Source of the DNA: Puccinia triticina
Taxonomy: Eukaryota > Basidiomycota > Pucciniomycetes > Pucciniales > Pucciniaceae
DNA length: 64,000 nt
Reading direction: 5' to 3'
Assembly: GCF_026914185.1 (NCBI RefSeq)
Contig: NC_070563.1
Span: 4,299,001 to 4,363,000 of the forward strand
Shown: one piece after another, positions 55,034 through 64,000 of the stretch
Numbering within the stretch: position 1 is the stretch's first letter
Layout of the letters: each line of letters begins with the position of its first letter
Notes under the pieces: model-generated
What the model was told of the DNA's origin: nothing
What the model saw: only the letters and a program-made list of their open reading frames with translations
The model's database searches: none
Made by a program: the position numbers and the translations under genes

Positions 55034-55611
55034 AGTATCACCACACTCCATCCAAAGTTTTAACCATGTGTAATAGAAACAAATTAAAAAAAACTGGTAG
55101 CTTTTTGGTGTGTGCCATGAAATTAAATACAAAAACAGTTTCAGAGAAACCTAATGGGTATGGGTTTCCAAAGAGTTCAAAAATCATGATAATTGAAATA
55201 TAAGGAACCTTGGTCAAGCATGAGGATCAAGTAAACCTTATCATTAAATTGGCCTGGTTTTCAGCATAGGTATGGCATACATTTACACAGAAATTGCACC
55301 ACACATTTGGTATGATTCCAGTTCTTATAAACTTACTTTGTGGCAGACATGAAATTGCCTTCCAACCAGCCTCTAACTGAGATCCAACCAAATCTATGAC
55401 TGAGTTCAGAGATGGCCCTTGCACACAAGTGCTGAGGAAACTCCCATGGTTTAGGGATTGGAGTTTTTTGTTTGAGAGGTTGGCATAGGTATCAAAATGT
55501 GCACAAACTGACTATTCATTTTTTTCATTATTTTTTTATTACACTTGATAGGATTGTTTTTTTATTGCACTAAATATCAATTCTGCTCCCGCCAAAATTG
55601 AGGGGATAGCC
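55034..55611. other. AT-rich spacer, nothing recognised
   Basis: No coding or repeat structure supported. Confidence 0.5.
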
Positions 55612-55687
55612 AGTAAGCCTCTCCTATGGAGAGCCCTCCGGGCGGGGTCCCCTGGACCCTCCGTTTGAGAGGCTTAGTTAAGCTAGA
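55612..55687 (-). repeat. Multi-hairpin repeat copy a5 (AAGCCTC type)
   Basis: Minus-strand leader CTAGCTTAACTAAGCCTCTC, inner stem GGGTCC-AGG-GGACCC, closing GGAGAGGCTTAC. About 96% identical by eye to 32483-32558. Confidence 0.85.
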
Positions 55688-56061
55688 GCGCCAACAGCTG
55701 TACGTGCATGCTTGTGCTTGGGCTCTGGAGATAGAGGATACAGGGAGTAAGGGGAGGTTGTTTTCTCTTGGAGACCTCAAGGTCTGCTCCCTTCAGAGCT
55801 CGCCCCTTCCCTCCAAGCTTTCCTCCTCTGCGTTGCCCTCCAGCCAAGATCCTAGAATCTCTCAGTGCATGCTCACTCGCTCTCCCCATCCCAGATCTAA
55901 GAACATCTTTTTTGCATATTTGAACAACCCTATTGGTTCCCCATAACCCAGTTAGTACACTCCCAAACCAACAAATTCCCACTCCAAACAATTGAACACA
56001 GTAAACAAGCTCCTGCAACCGCTTACTCACCCACATTCCCCAAAACCTTGATAGTCACAAA

Positions 56062-56700
56062 ATGTCCGGACTAAACATCCAAGACACAACAAATAGTGTG
56101 AAAGCCGCCCCTGTGGCGGATGAGGAAAGCCAAATGGCCCACCAAAACCCTACCCAAACCCAAGATCCAGACACAGATGCAAACCCACAAGGTGCATTGT
56201 CACAGGCTGCAGGTATGATCCCCAAACCAACCAAGGTGGAGAAGGCTGCAAAGAACAAGCCAACCACCCGTGCCATGGCAAAGAATCCCATGGCTACTCC
56301 AAGAGCCAAACCCCCTCGGGAGGAAGCCCCAAGAGGGCCACTCAGAGACCCTGAGACAGCCAAGATCCTCAGCCCCGCAAGCAGTAAGCAAAGAATGAAA
56401 CACTAGGGAAGAACAATGAACTGACTAAAAACCCATAGTCTCCCCAATAGGACCAACCATGGCCAAAGACAACCCTGTGACCATTGAGGAAAACGGGATG
56501 TCTGATTAGGAAGTCAACCGGGAGGCTCAAGCAATTCTGATGGCCAAGATGATCAAGGCTGAAAAAGCCAAAGATGACATGAACGTCATGTGGTACATGA
56601 AGATGTACAAGGCCGTCCTAGCAGATCAAAAGCCCAGAACCCAAAAGCAGGCAATACCAAGCGTGAACCCCATCAGCCCTCAAGCACCGTGGTCCATATC
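56062..56700 (+). pseudogene. DIRS-type gag, N-terminal part
   Basis: MSGLNIQDTTNSVKAAPV starts a Pro/Lys-rich segment to ~56387. A GTAAGC..CCAATAG intron (~56386-56450) joins it to TMAKDNPVTIEENGMSD, then a TAG, then REAQAILMAKMIKAEKAKDD and MWYMKMYKAVLADQK. I recognise the charged helical block as the kind found ahead of RT in rust DIRS elements. It is damaged by the stop and by the inverted RT fragment that follows. Confidence 0.5.
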
Positions 56701-57015
56701 CACTGTTGAATGGAGTGTCTTGCCAAATAGGTTTTTGTCCACCCATCAAAAGATGTTGACAAGGTCAAATCCACTTTTCATGAGGTCCTTCCAGGCATCT
56801 GCTGGCCTGCCAAATGAGCCACACCCCACCACCCCTCCAAAAGTGATGCAGGTATCAATGAGGATGCTGCCGTTAAAATCTTTGACCATCAAAAAGCGTT
56901 GTTGGCTTTCTGCTGTTGGGGTTTGGCAATATGCCTTCTCCCAATCAAATATTGCCAGGAGGAGAGGTTGTGTTTGTTTGCAGAAGAACCTCGAGGTTAA
57001 CAGCAGCAACCTGTG
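56700..57015 (-). pseudogene. Inverted fragment of the DIRS reverse transcriptase
   Basis: On the minus strand: RFFCKQTQPLLLAIFDWEKA (RT motif A), QQRFLMVKDFNGSILIDTCI, FGGVVGCGSFGRPADAWKDL (motif B), then FDLVNIF-stop-WVDKNLF where motif C would be F.WVDDNLF; the second D is replaced by K. It is the reverse complement of 63830-64000 and continues beyond what the right edge shows. Confidence 0.75.
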
Positions 57016-57154
57016 AGAAAACTCAGGTGCAGACTGTCAAATTTATCATTGGCCAATTCAACTGGCACGACAACAGCGGTTCCCCCCCCCCCCCCCCCTG
57101 TTTCCACAAGTTACTCCTTGAATTCAAAGGACCCCTTCCCCTAACCATCTTCAA

Positions 57155-57532
57155 TATTGAGGCTCAGGTCAGCAGGGCATCCTCTCATTGCACGCGCTGC
57201 GGACGCGGGATGATCTAGGTTTGAATAACAAGGACGAGACTCACCAAACATAACCTAGATGATATATTCCAACTTTCATTCACTCAGTTGTCTTCATTCA
57301 TCTTTGTTATCATTTCCATCTCATCATTTGTTCAATTCAAACTCATCCACACCCTCGATCCGCTCGACCTCAGGTGTGCTTCATCTCTCTCTCAGTCTCG
57401 TAGACTGCTCGTGTCACTCACAGCTCCGCGCTGCTCCAAGGTGTGCTTCATCTCTCTCTCAGTCTCGTAGACTGCTCGTGTCACTCACAGCTCCGCGCTG
57501 CTCCAAGTTGCACTCCCCTTTGTCGTCCATTA
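57155..57532 (+). repeat. Copia 5' LTR, TA..TA ends
   Basis: Starts TATTGAGGCTC and ends GTCGTCCATTA, not TG..CA. It contains two tandem 66-bp copies of GGTGTGCTTCATCTCTCTCT..CGCTGCTCCAA. Confidence 0.85.
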
Positions 57533-57550
57533 GGTTATGAGCCCGCGCTC
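57533..57550 (+). promoter_or_regulatory. Primer binding site, initiator tRNA-Met half
   Basis: GGTTATGAGCCCGCGC begins right after the LTR. GGTTATGAGCCC is the exact complement of the anticodon stem-loop GGGCTCATAACC of initiator tRNA-Met, the primer type known from Drosophila copia. Confidence 0.75.
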
Positions 57551-57582
57551 CATTTAGCTCTCGCCAAATCATCACGCCAATC

Positions 57583-60500
57583 ATGTCTGACAACAAGTCA
57601 TTTCCAACCCTCAACGACACCAACTGGGATGCCTGGAAGCTCAAAATCCGCGGCTACTGCATGCAGCACAAGCTGGCCAAATACCTCGAGGGCTGTGCTA
57701 TTCCCGCGGATGAGGCACTTCGGGCTGATCATCTCGATAAAGAAGAACAGGTCGCTGGTATCCTCCACCAATCCATCGGACAAATCAATCACCAACGATT
57801 CGTCACACCGCAGAATGAGAAGAAACCAAACCTCATCTGGGCTCTACTCATGGGGTACTACGAATCCCATTCGGCCCAGAACCAGTCGGTTGTCTACCTC
57901 GACTTCTGCACCTTTCCATACAGGGGCAGCGTGTCCACCTTCATCGACGATCTCAACGCCGGTCTGAGCCGAGTGGCTTCGGTCGGTCTCGTCATCGGCC
58001 AACCAGAAAAAGCCGATCTCAAAGAGTCTCTGCTCTGCGAAATCATCCTCAACAAACTCCCTGAAGACTACAAGCATCTCAAGGCGAGTTTGTTCAATCA
58101 GCGTCCAATCACCCTCGACTTGATCAAAACGGCTCTCGAAAACGAACGCACCGGGTCGTTATCGGTCTCTCACCACACCACCTCGATTGGGGCAGCTCCG
58201 GTTATCAAACAAGAGTCGGCGATGTCGGCCACCACCACACCTCCATTCTGTGCCCCCGGGACTCACAACCCGGCGACTAAGCACTCGGCAGCCGATTGCA
58301 AGGCTCTCAAAAAGAAGAAGAAGCCGACTGCTAAAGCAGCAACCTCTAAACAACCAATCAGCGACGACGACGACGCCGCTGATACCTCCTCAATCAGCAC
58401 CACGAGCAGTGGACTTCTCTGCATTCGCAAGGCTCTCTCTGCGGTTCAGACCGACGACGTCTGTTTTCTCGACAGTGGAGCTAGTCATCATATGTTTAGC
58501 GACAAGTCACGATTCACAGATTATCGTGTCCGTTCAACTCAAATCGCACTGGCGGATGGCAATCACCTCAAATCAGTTGGTGAAGGATTTGTCAGGCTCG
58601 TTGCCAACGATGGCACGGAACTCAAACTCAAAGCCCTTCACGTTCCGGGTCTATCGGGAACTCTCATCAGTTTCGGGCGATTGTTTGAACGTGGCTGTGA
58701 TGTTGTTCGGACTAGCGTAAACACATTTGATCTCGTGCGCAACAAGTCGGTGATTCTCTCAACTGCGGTCATCGGAGGCGTCTGCAACATCAAACTCGCT
58801 CCGGTTTCTCAAGGTCAGTCATCCACCGTCGTCGCCAAAACAGCAGCATCAACTGACTTAGCTACACTTCACAGATCAGCCGGACACCCGAACATTAAGG
58901 CTCTGAAGAAGATGTATCCAAACATCGAAGGATCAAGGTTCAACTGCAATGCATGTTCCCTCTCCAAGTCGCATCGGCTTCCGTTTCCTGGATCTCTACC
59001 TGAGGCCACTCGACCGCTTGAGTACGTCTACATGGACCTCAGCGGGCGAATAAATCCTCGATCATTTGGTGGTAAAGAATATTATTTCAAAATCATGGAT
59101 TACTTTACTCGTTACCGTCACGTGTATCTTCTATCGAAGAAGTCCGAAACTTTTTCATTTTTCATGCAATATTATCATGAGGTCACCAACCATCACTCCT
59201 CCAACATCAAAACTGTCATCTTCGACGGGGGGGGCGAGTTCAACTCAACAGAGTTCCTTGACTTCCTCAAAAGCAAAGGAATCACTGTCCAAGTTACCGC
59301 GCCATACACGCCACAACAAAACTCGGTGGCTGAGCGAGGCAATCGCTCGACATCGGAAAAGGCAAGATGCATGCTTAAGCAGGCCAATCTACCTTCCGAA
59401 TACTGGGCGGAGGCAGTTTCAACCGCAGTTCTCCTTGAGAATATCACGCCAATGCGCAAACTGAAGTGGGACACACCCCACAACAGATGGTTCGGATCTC
59501 CGTTCAACCTCACTCGACTTAAGCCCTTTGGATGCCTCGCATACGTCAACATCCCGAAACAACTTTGTGACGGGAAATTTGGTGACACCGCAAAGAAAGG
59601 ACTGTTGGTCGGGTATCAGCTGGGGACGCACAACTGGCGCGTCCTCCTCCCAGGAGGGAAAATAGAGCGCTGTCACGACGTCACTTTTGTTGAGACAGAC
59701 TTCCCAGGAGTCTCCATTTTTTCTCCAGCTGACCCCTCATTCCATTTCGATCCACTCACCCCACCCAAATTCAATGAATCATGCGAGTCGGCACAACCTT
59801 CAACTACTGGCTCTCCGGATTCCATGCTGGATGTTCTTGACTGGAGATCGGCAGAAGACGAGCTCGATCTAGACGCTCCGTTAATTGACGTTGATTCATT
59901 CTTTGAAAACCCGGATTCATCCCAAGACTCTCCTGATCAACGACCAGCAATCAACCCGCCGAACTCCATCAACCCCACTCAACAATCATCATCAACCACC
60001 AACGAAATCCCGCGGCCAAAACCAGGTTACGACGTCCTCCTGACACCGGACATTGCGCCTAAAAACATCAGCTCAGACATTGACCCTTCTCATATCCTAC
60101 ACACAAAGAGAAGGGCCAATCTGGCCAGGGCACTCACAGCCTCCGACATTCCTCGGACGTACCGTGAAGCGATGCTATCGTCGGAGGCTTCGTCATGGAC
60201 TCAGGCGGTTGAATCAGAACTCGCGGCCATGAAAGACCTAAAAGTTTGGTTGATCGAAATCATCCCAGGCGATGAATCACTTCTTGGCACCGTTTGGGTT
60301 TTCCGGAAGAAAAAGAACTCGGACGGCATCGTTGTCAAGTTCAAAGCACGCCTGTGCGCACAAGGCTCTCAGCAGACGTCCGGGGTTGGCTTCACGTACG
60401 CGCCAACTGGTCGCTCGACCAGCCTACGGGCGGCACTCATCGTTGGACTATCTCGCGGATACGACATCCATCAGATGGATGCTAAAAATGCCTTCTTGAA

Positions 60501-61682
60501 CGGAAACTTGAAAGAATCCGTTTATCTGAGAACGCCGCCGGGACTCGATGTGCCGAAAGGGTATTGTTTGAAACTGCAAAAGGCCATCTACGGCCTCAAA
60601 CAAGCTCCTCGGGTCTGGTATGCCAAGCTCAAAGCATTCTTCGACTCAATTGACTTCCGTCCCTCGCCGGCGGATCCGTGCTTGTTTACCTCGCAAGTGG
60701 TAGGTTGGGAATGCTTCGTACACGTGTATGTGGACGACATGATCATCATCAGTCATGACGTCAACAGATTCAAGCAACTCATCTCCTCCAAGTTTCGCAT
60801 GGAAGATCTTGGTGAAGTTAGACATATTCTGGGCATCAAAATTACACGCCCAGCACCCAAACAACTCCTACTCAGCCAGGAACTCTACACTCAATCAATA
60901 CTCGACAACTTCAGTATGACCGACTGTCGACCAACCAACACTCCGATGATTGCAAACTCACGCCTTGTCAAATCTTCCGACGCGGATCATAGAGCATTTC
61001 TCCAGCTAAAAGTGAACTACCGCGAAGCCCTCGGACTCCTCAATTATCTATCAGTCTCAACCCGACCGGACATCTCGTTTACGGTCTCTCAACTATCACA
61101 ACATCTGGAAAAGCCAGGCATGACACACTGGAAGGCAGTGCAACATCTCCTCAGATACCTCGCCGGATCCAAAAGCAACGGCATCCTACTGGACGGTTCC
61201 GGCGACCTCTCCAATGTCTCAATTTTCACTGACGCGGACTTTGCCAACTGCACCGACGATCGACGGTCTTACTCCGGTTACGTGACAACACTGGGCGGCA
61301 GTCTATTGTCCTGGAGATCGAAAAAGCAGCAGACGGTTTGAATTCCACAACAGAGGCAGAATATCGAGCGCTATTTGAAGGGGTGCAAGAATCAGTCTGG
61401 CTCAAGTACCTTTTCAACAGTCTCAACATCAAAATCAGCAAGAAATTCGAGATTTTTGTCGACAATCAAAGCGCCATCGCACTCGCCACAAACCCTATCT
61501 TTCAACAGGGCTCAAAGCACATTGATATCATCTATCATTGGCTGCGCGAAATCCACGACACCGGGTTAATACACATCAACTACATCTCCACTCATCACAT
61601 GAAAGCCGATATGTGCACCAAGGCACTTGGACGTCAAAAACATCAAGAAGTCATCACCACTCTGAAGATCAGCCGGCAATGA
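57583..61682 (+). pseudogene. Copia gag-pol, 1252 codons then a frameshift
   Basis: Domains: gag (1-210, LNDTNWDAWKLKIRGYCMQH), knuckle-like FCAPGTHNPATKHSAADC (~221), protease FLDSGASHHMF (~296), integrase HHCC LHRSAGHPNIK..CNAC (~428-470), catalytic YMDLSGR (483), FDGGGEFN (546) and NSVAERGNR (582), RT QMDAKNAFLNG (~965) and YVDDMIIIS (~1049), RNase H FTDADFANC (~1216). At 61336-61341 the frame ends in TGA; the rest of RNase H (NSTTEAEYRALFEGVQ, VDNQSAIALATN, HMKADMCTKALG) continues in another frame to 61682. One missing base at ~61337 explains this. Otherwise all catalytic residues appear present. Confidence 0.92.
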
Positions 61683-61693
61683 GAGAGGGGGGG
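61683..61693 (+). promoter_or_regulatory. Copia polypurine tract
   Basis: GAGAGGGGGGG directly before the 3' LTR. Confidence 0.85.
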
Positions 61694-62071
61694 TATTGAG
61701 GCTCAGGTCAGCAGGGCATCCTCTCATTGCACGCGCTGCGGACGCGGGATGATCTAGGTTTGAATAACAAGGACGAGACTCACCAAACATAACCTAGATG
61801 ATATATTCCAACTTTCATTCACTCAGTTGTCTTCATTCATCTTTGTTATCATTTCCATCTCATCATTTGTTCAATTCAAACTCATCCACACCCTCGATCC
61901 GCTCGACCTCAGGTGTGCTTCATCTCTCTCTCAGTCTCGTAGACTGCTCGTGTCACTCACAGCTCCGCGCTGCTCCAAGGTGTGCTTCATCTCTCTCTCA
62001 GTCTCGTAGACTGCTCGTGTCACTCACAGCTCCGCGCTGCTCCAAGTTGCACTCCCCTTTGTCGTCCATTA
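61694..62071 (+). repeat. Copia 3' LTR
   Basis: Same length and, by eye, same sequence as the 5' LTR, including the 66-bp tandem duplication. Confidence 0.92.
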
Positions 62072-62076
62072 TTCAA

Positions 62077-62640
62077 CAGAGAATGGCAAGAGAGGCCCTT
62101 GGCCAAACACTTGAGAAGCAGAACAAAGATTGAGCAGACAGCGGCAGAGAAAGGTCTCCAATACCATGGGTTCCGGGTTCTGGACAAGTCATCCCAAAAC
62201 TTCTCCAACTGGAACCTCAACCACCGCTGTTTCCACCTGACCATGCACAATAGGTACAACTACCCAGTCCTTGCCAAGTGGATCCTAGCTCACAAAGAGC
62301 ACTACGACCGACTCCACAGGAAGAGAGGGTTCATGGTAGCACTTGGATAAAATATCAGGATTTGGAATAACGCCTTTGCATTCTGCATTGAGGAGAACAG
62401 AGAGGAATCCTTCTCCAACATATCCCAGTTTAAGCAGGAGACGGCGGATGAGGCGATCTCCACCTGCCAAGACTTCAACAAAATTGGACTCTCAGACAAC
62501 CCCTACGCAATAGGCGATGGGAAGGTCAGAGGCAATCCACTGAAAGGCATCCAACCTTTGAGGTCTACCAAGAGCAACCCACCAACCCAGCCCGACCCTC
62601 CAAAGGCAAATTCACACCAAAAGGGGACTCAGGAGGATGG
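62077..62640 (+). pseudogene. DIRS-type gag, C-terminal part
   Basis: REWQERPLAKHLRSRTKIEQ, then QYHGFRVLDKSSQNFSNWNL, LTMHNRYNYPVLAKWILAHK and RLHRKRGFMVALG. An in-frame TAA near 62350 interrupts, then NNAFAFCIEENREESFSNIS, TADEAISTCQDFNKIGLSDN. A conserved globular gag block upstream of RT, read through the copia insertion from 57015-57154 (CFHKLLLEFKGPLPLTIFN). Confidence 0.6.
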
Positions 62641-63590
62641 ACCCAACCCAAACCAAGGTCACATGTTGTTCCCCCCCAAGCCTGATCAAGGCCGAGGCCC
62701 TCCTGGGAGCAGGTTACCTGCTGGTACAAAGGAAATAATTTTAACCCAAACCACACAGGTGGTAGCATTAGAAACTGCAACAGAGAGTAGTAGGTACCCG
62801 TTCCGTTCTTTTCCTACCCTTGTCATCCCCCCCCCTCCCCCCCAACAAACTGTTATGAGCTATAGCACGGGCTCTGCAGCGCAGGACTCCATGTACATAG
62901 CTTACACCTACATGTCACAGGAGGCACTCTCAAGGTTTGAAAGCCTGGAGATCCCGGACTGCTCCTCATCCTGCAATCAACCATATAGGACCCAGAACCC
63001 CAGAACCCAGATCTTCTTCCTCTCCACAGAACAGACCTTAACACAAACCCTTGAAACCCAGACTCTAATACCTCTGTGTGACCCATTAGAACCGCGCCCT
63101 TTTAGCGCTAATCAACGCTCCCCAATCTTGATAACCCCACATGTTGCCCTCCTCTTTTTTCTTTCTCCCTCTCCTCCTTCTCCTCCCCTTCCCTTTTTCT
63201 TGTGCTCTCCCCCCCCAATTTTCAAACCCCGCTTATGCTTCAGATGATCATGCAATGACAACAATAAGAATCAAAATTTCTGACCTGTGTAACCTCATTT
63301 TGCCTTGTTAGGAACAATTCCATTGGCTGCCCTACCCCCAGCAAGTCAAGTAAAAGGCCAGACCCCCAAGTACCCAATGCACCCAATGTGGCCAACACAA
63401 GTAACATGTGAAATGGACATCAAAGAGTGGGGTAAAGCCCTGTTCTGAGCCGTTCTCTCTGAGAAATATAGTGACGTAGTCCGGGGCTTCAAAGAAGGTT
63501 TCCACCAGGGCATTCTGGACCACAAACTAGGCCCATAAGTCCCATAATACACACAACCTAACCACCAAGGAGCCCTCCTGGCGAGGGAGA
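62641..63590 (+). other. DIRS gag-RT linker, low complexity
   Basis: Pro/Thr/Gln-rich, C-homopolymer runs at ~62830 and 63212. The RT N-part (EMDIKEWGKALF, VLSEKYSDVVRGFKEGFHQG) starts at ~63410 with several stops. Confidence 0.5.
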
Positions 63591-64000
63591 AGATCAAATT
63601 TACCATTGCCAAAGAGATTGCTGCAGGCAGAATGTTTGGAACATTCACGCACAATCAACTGATGGAGTTTTACAGTTTCTTCCAAACCAATCCTATAGGT
63701 GCCGCAGTCAACGTAGACGGCTCAGTACAATCAATAAACAACTTGTTGTTCCCCAGGAATGACCCAAGGATACCGTCAGTCAACTTGTTCATAGACAAGT
63801 TAGACTACATCACGACATGGGATGACTTCAAATTAACCTTGAGGTTCTTCTGCAAACAAACACAACCTCTCCTCCTGGCAATATTTGATTGGGAGAAGGC
63901 ATATTGCCAAACCCCAACAGCAGAAAGCCAATAACGCTTTTTGATGGTCAAAGATTTTAACGGCAGCATCCTCATTGATACCTGCATCGCTTTTGGAGAG
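63591..64000 (+). pseudogene. DIRS-type reverse transcriptase, partial
   Basis: KFTIAKEIAAGRMFGTFTHN, NPIGAAVNVDGSVQSINNLL, LDYITTWDDFKLTLRFFCKQ, AIFDWEKAYCQTPTAESQ (motif A) and, after a TAA at ~63931, RFLMVKDFNGSILIDTCIAF. TAA replaces a CAA that is intact in the inverted fragment at 56700-57015. Cut by the window edge. Confidence 0.75.

Larger units (their letters stand above)
57155..62071 (+). mobile_element. Ty1/copia element, young, TTCAA duplication
   Basis: Two 378-bp LTRs that look identical (57155-57532, 61694-62071). TTCAA lies on both sides (57150-57154, 62072-62076). PBS directly after the first LTR and G-run PPT directly before the second. Removing it restores an in-frame gag reading across the junction (PLPLTIFN to REWQERPLAKHL). 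Confidence 0.95.
55690..64000 (+). mobile_element. DIRS-type retroelement, split by copia, runs off right edge
   Basis: A gag-like gene (56062 onward), a gag core at 57015-57154 plus 62077-62640, and a DIRS-type reverse transcriptase from ~63590 lie in order on the plus strand. The copia element is inserted in gag. An inverted RT fragment lies inside gag at ~56700-57015. Ends are not visible. Confidence 0.7.

Noticed and set aside
57157..57528. Copia LTR borders at TGAGG..TCCA (canonical TG..CA)
   Set aside because: With those borders the flanks do not match and the PBS and PPT are not adjacent. TATTGAGG..CCATTA gives TTCAA on both sides.

Overview
The window looks like a repeat-saturated fungal genome, most likely a rust fungus (Basidiomycota, Pucciniales). 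The reasons are short introns with GT..AG ends and CTAAC-type branch sites, a KDZ-type transposon, Ty3/gypsy and Ty1/copia elements, a DIRS-type reverse transcriptase with the FDWEKAY / FGGV.GCGSFGRPADAWK signature, and a cysteine-containing multi-exon gene that matches the rust-expanded DUF7872 family as I remember it. Species and families are assigned from recall of family signatures; no search was run.

Layout. 1-720: start of an unrecognised minus-strand gene running off the left edge, with a 60-bp tandem repeat upstream. 1.2-3.8 kb: a non-coding LTR element ending in a G-run and a ~0.9 kb LTR that abuts a relic exon of a LIS1/PAC1-like WD40 gene. 4-9.9 kb: decayed sequence with small elements (a foldback, a solo LTR with GTCTG target duplication, a TA-flanked mariner-type MITE, local tandem repeats). 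9901-12995: a 3.1-kb PIF/Harbinger-like non-autonomous element (TAA duplication) carrying a solo gypsy LTR. 13-19.1 kb: the only host-like segment, with a damaged plus-strand KEX1-like carboxypeptidase facing a minus-strand, apparently intact, multi-exon DUF7872-like gene. 19921-28856: a complete KDZ transposon with 130-bp terminal inverted repeats and an 8-bp target duplication; an HMG-box-like companion gene and the transposase read inward from opposite ends, both with nonsense mutations. 28.9-33.7 kb: unexplained GC-rich sequence with a CACTA-type MITE and mobile hairpin repeats. 34157-40998: a hAT transposon with perfect 8-bp duplication, interrupted by a 3.8-kb element with 39-bp inverted repeats. 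42171-54359: a second PIF-like element (TTA duplication) that holds a probable solo LTR, which in turn holds a very young, intact 9.3-kb gypsy element (44264-53541). 55.7 kb to the right edge: a DIRS-type element whose gag is interrupted at 57155-62071 by a copia element with LTRs that look identical.

Three things stand out. First, at least seven sequence-distinct arrays of palindromic (hairpin) repeats lie inside or next to the DNA elements, several near both ends of the same element. Second, a family of ~75-90 bp multi-hairpin repeats with a shared CTTAAC leader occurs at several loci, sometimes as inverted pairs. Third, the intact gypsy element has a 388-codon second reading frame inside gag; a predicted 109-bp intron contains the polyprotein start codon, so splicing could switch which protein is made.

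Damage in the old coding sequences is mostly of C-to-T type (CGA to TGA, CAG to TAG, CAA to TAA), as expected from cytosine deamination. Nested insertions give a clear order of events: PIF-like element, then solo LTR, then gypsy at 42-54 kb; hAT, then 39-bp-TIR element and solo LTR at 34-41 kb; DIRS, then copia at 56-62 kb.
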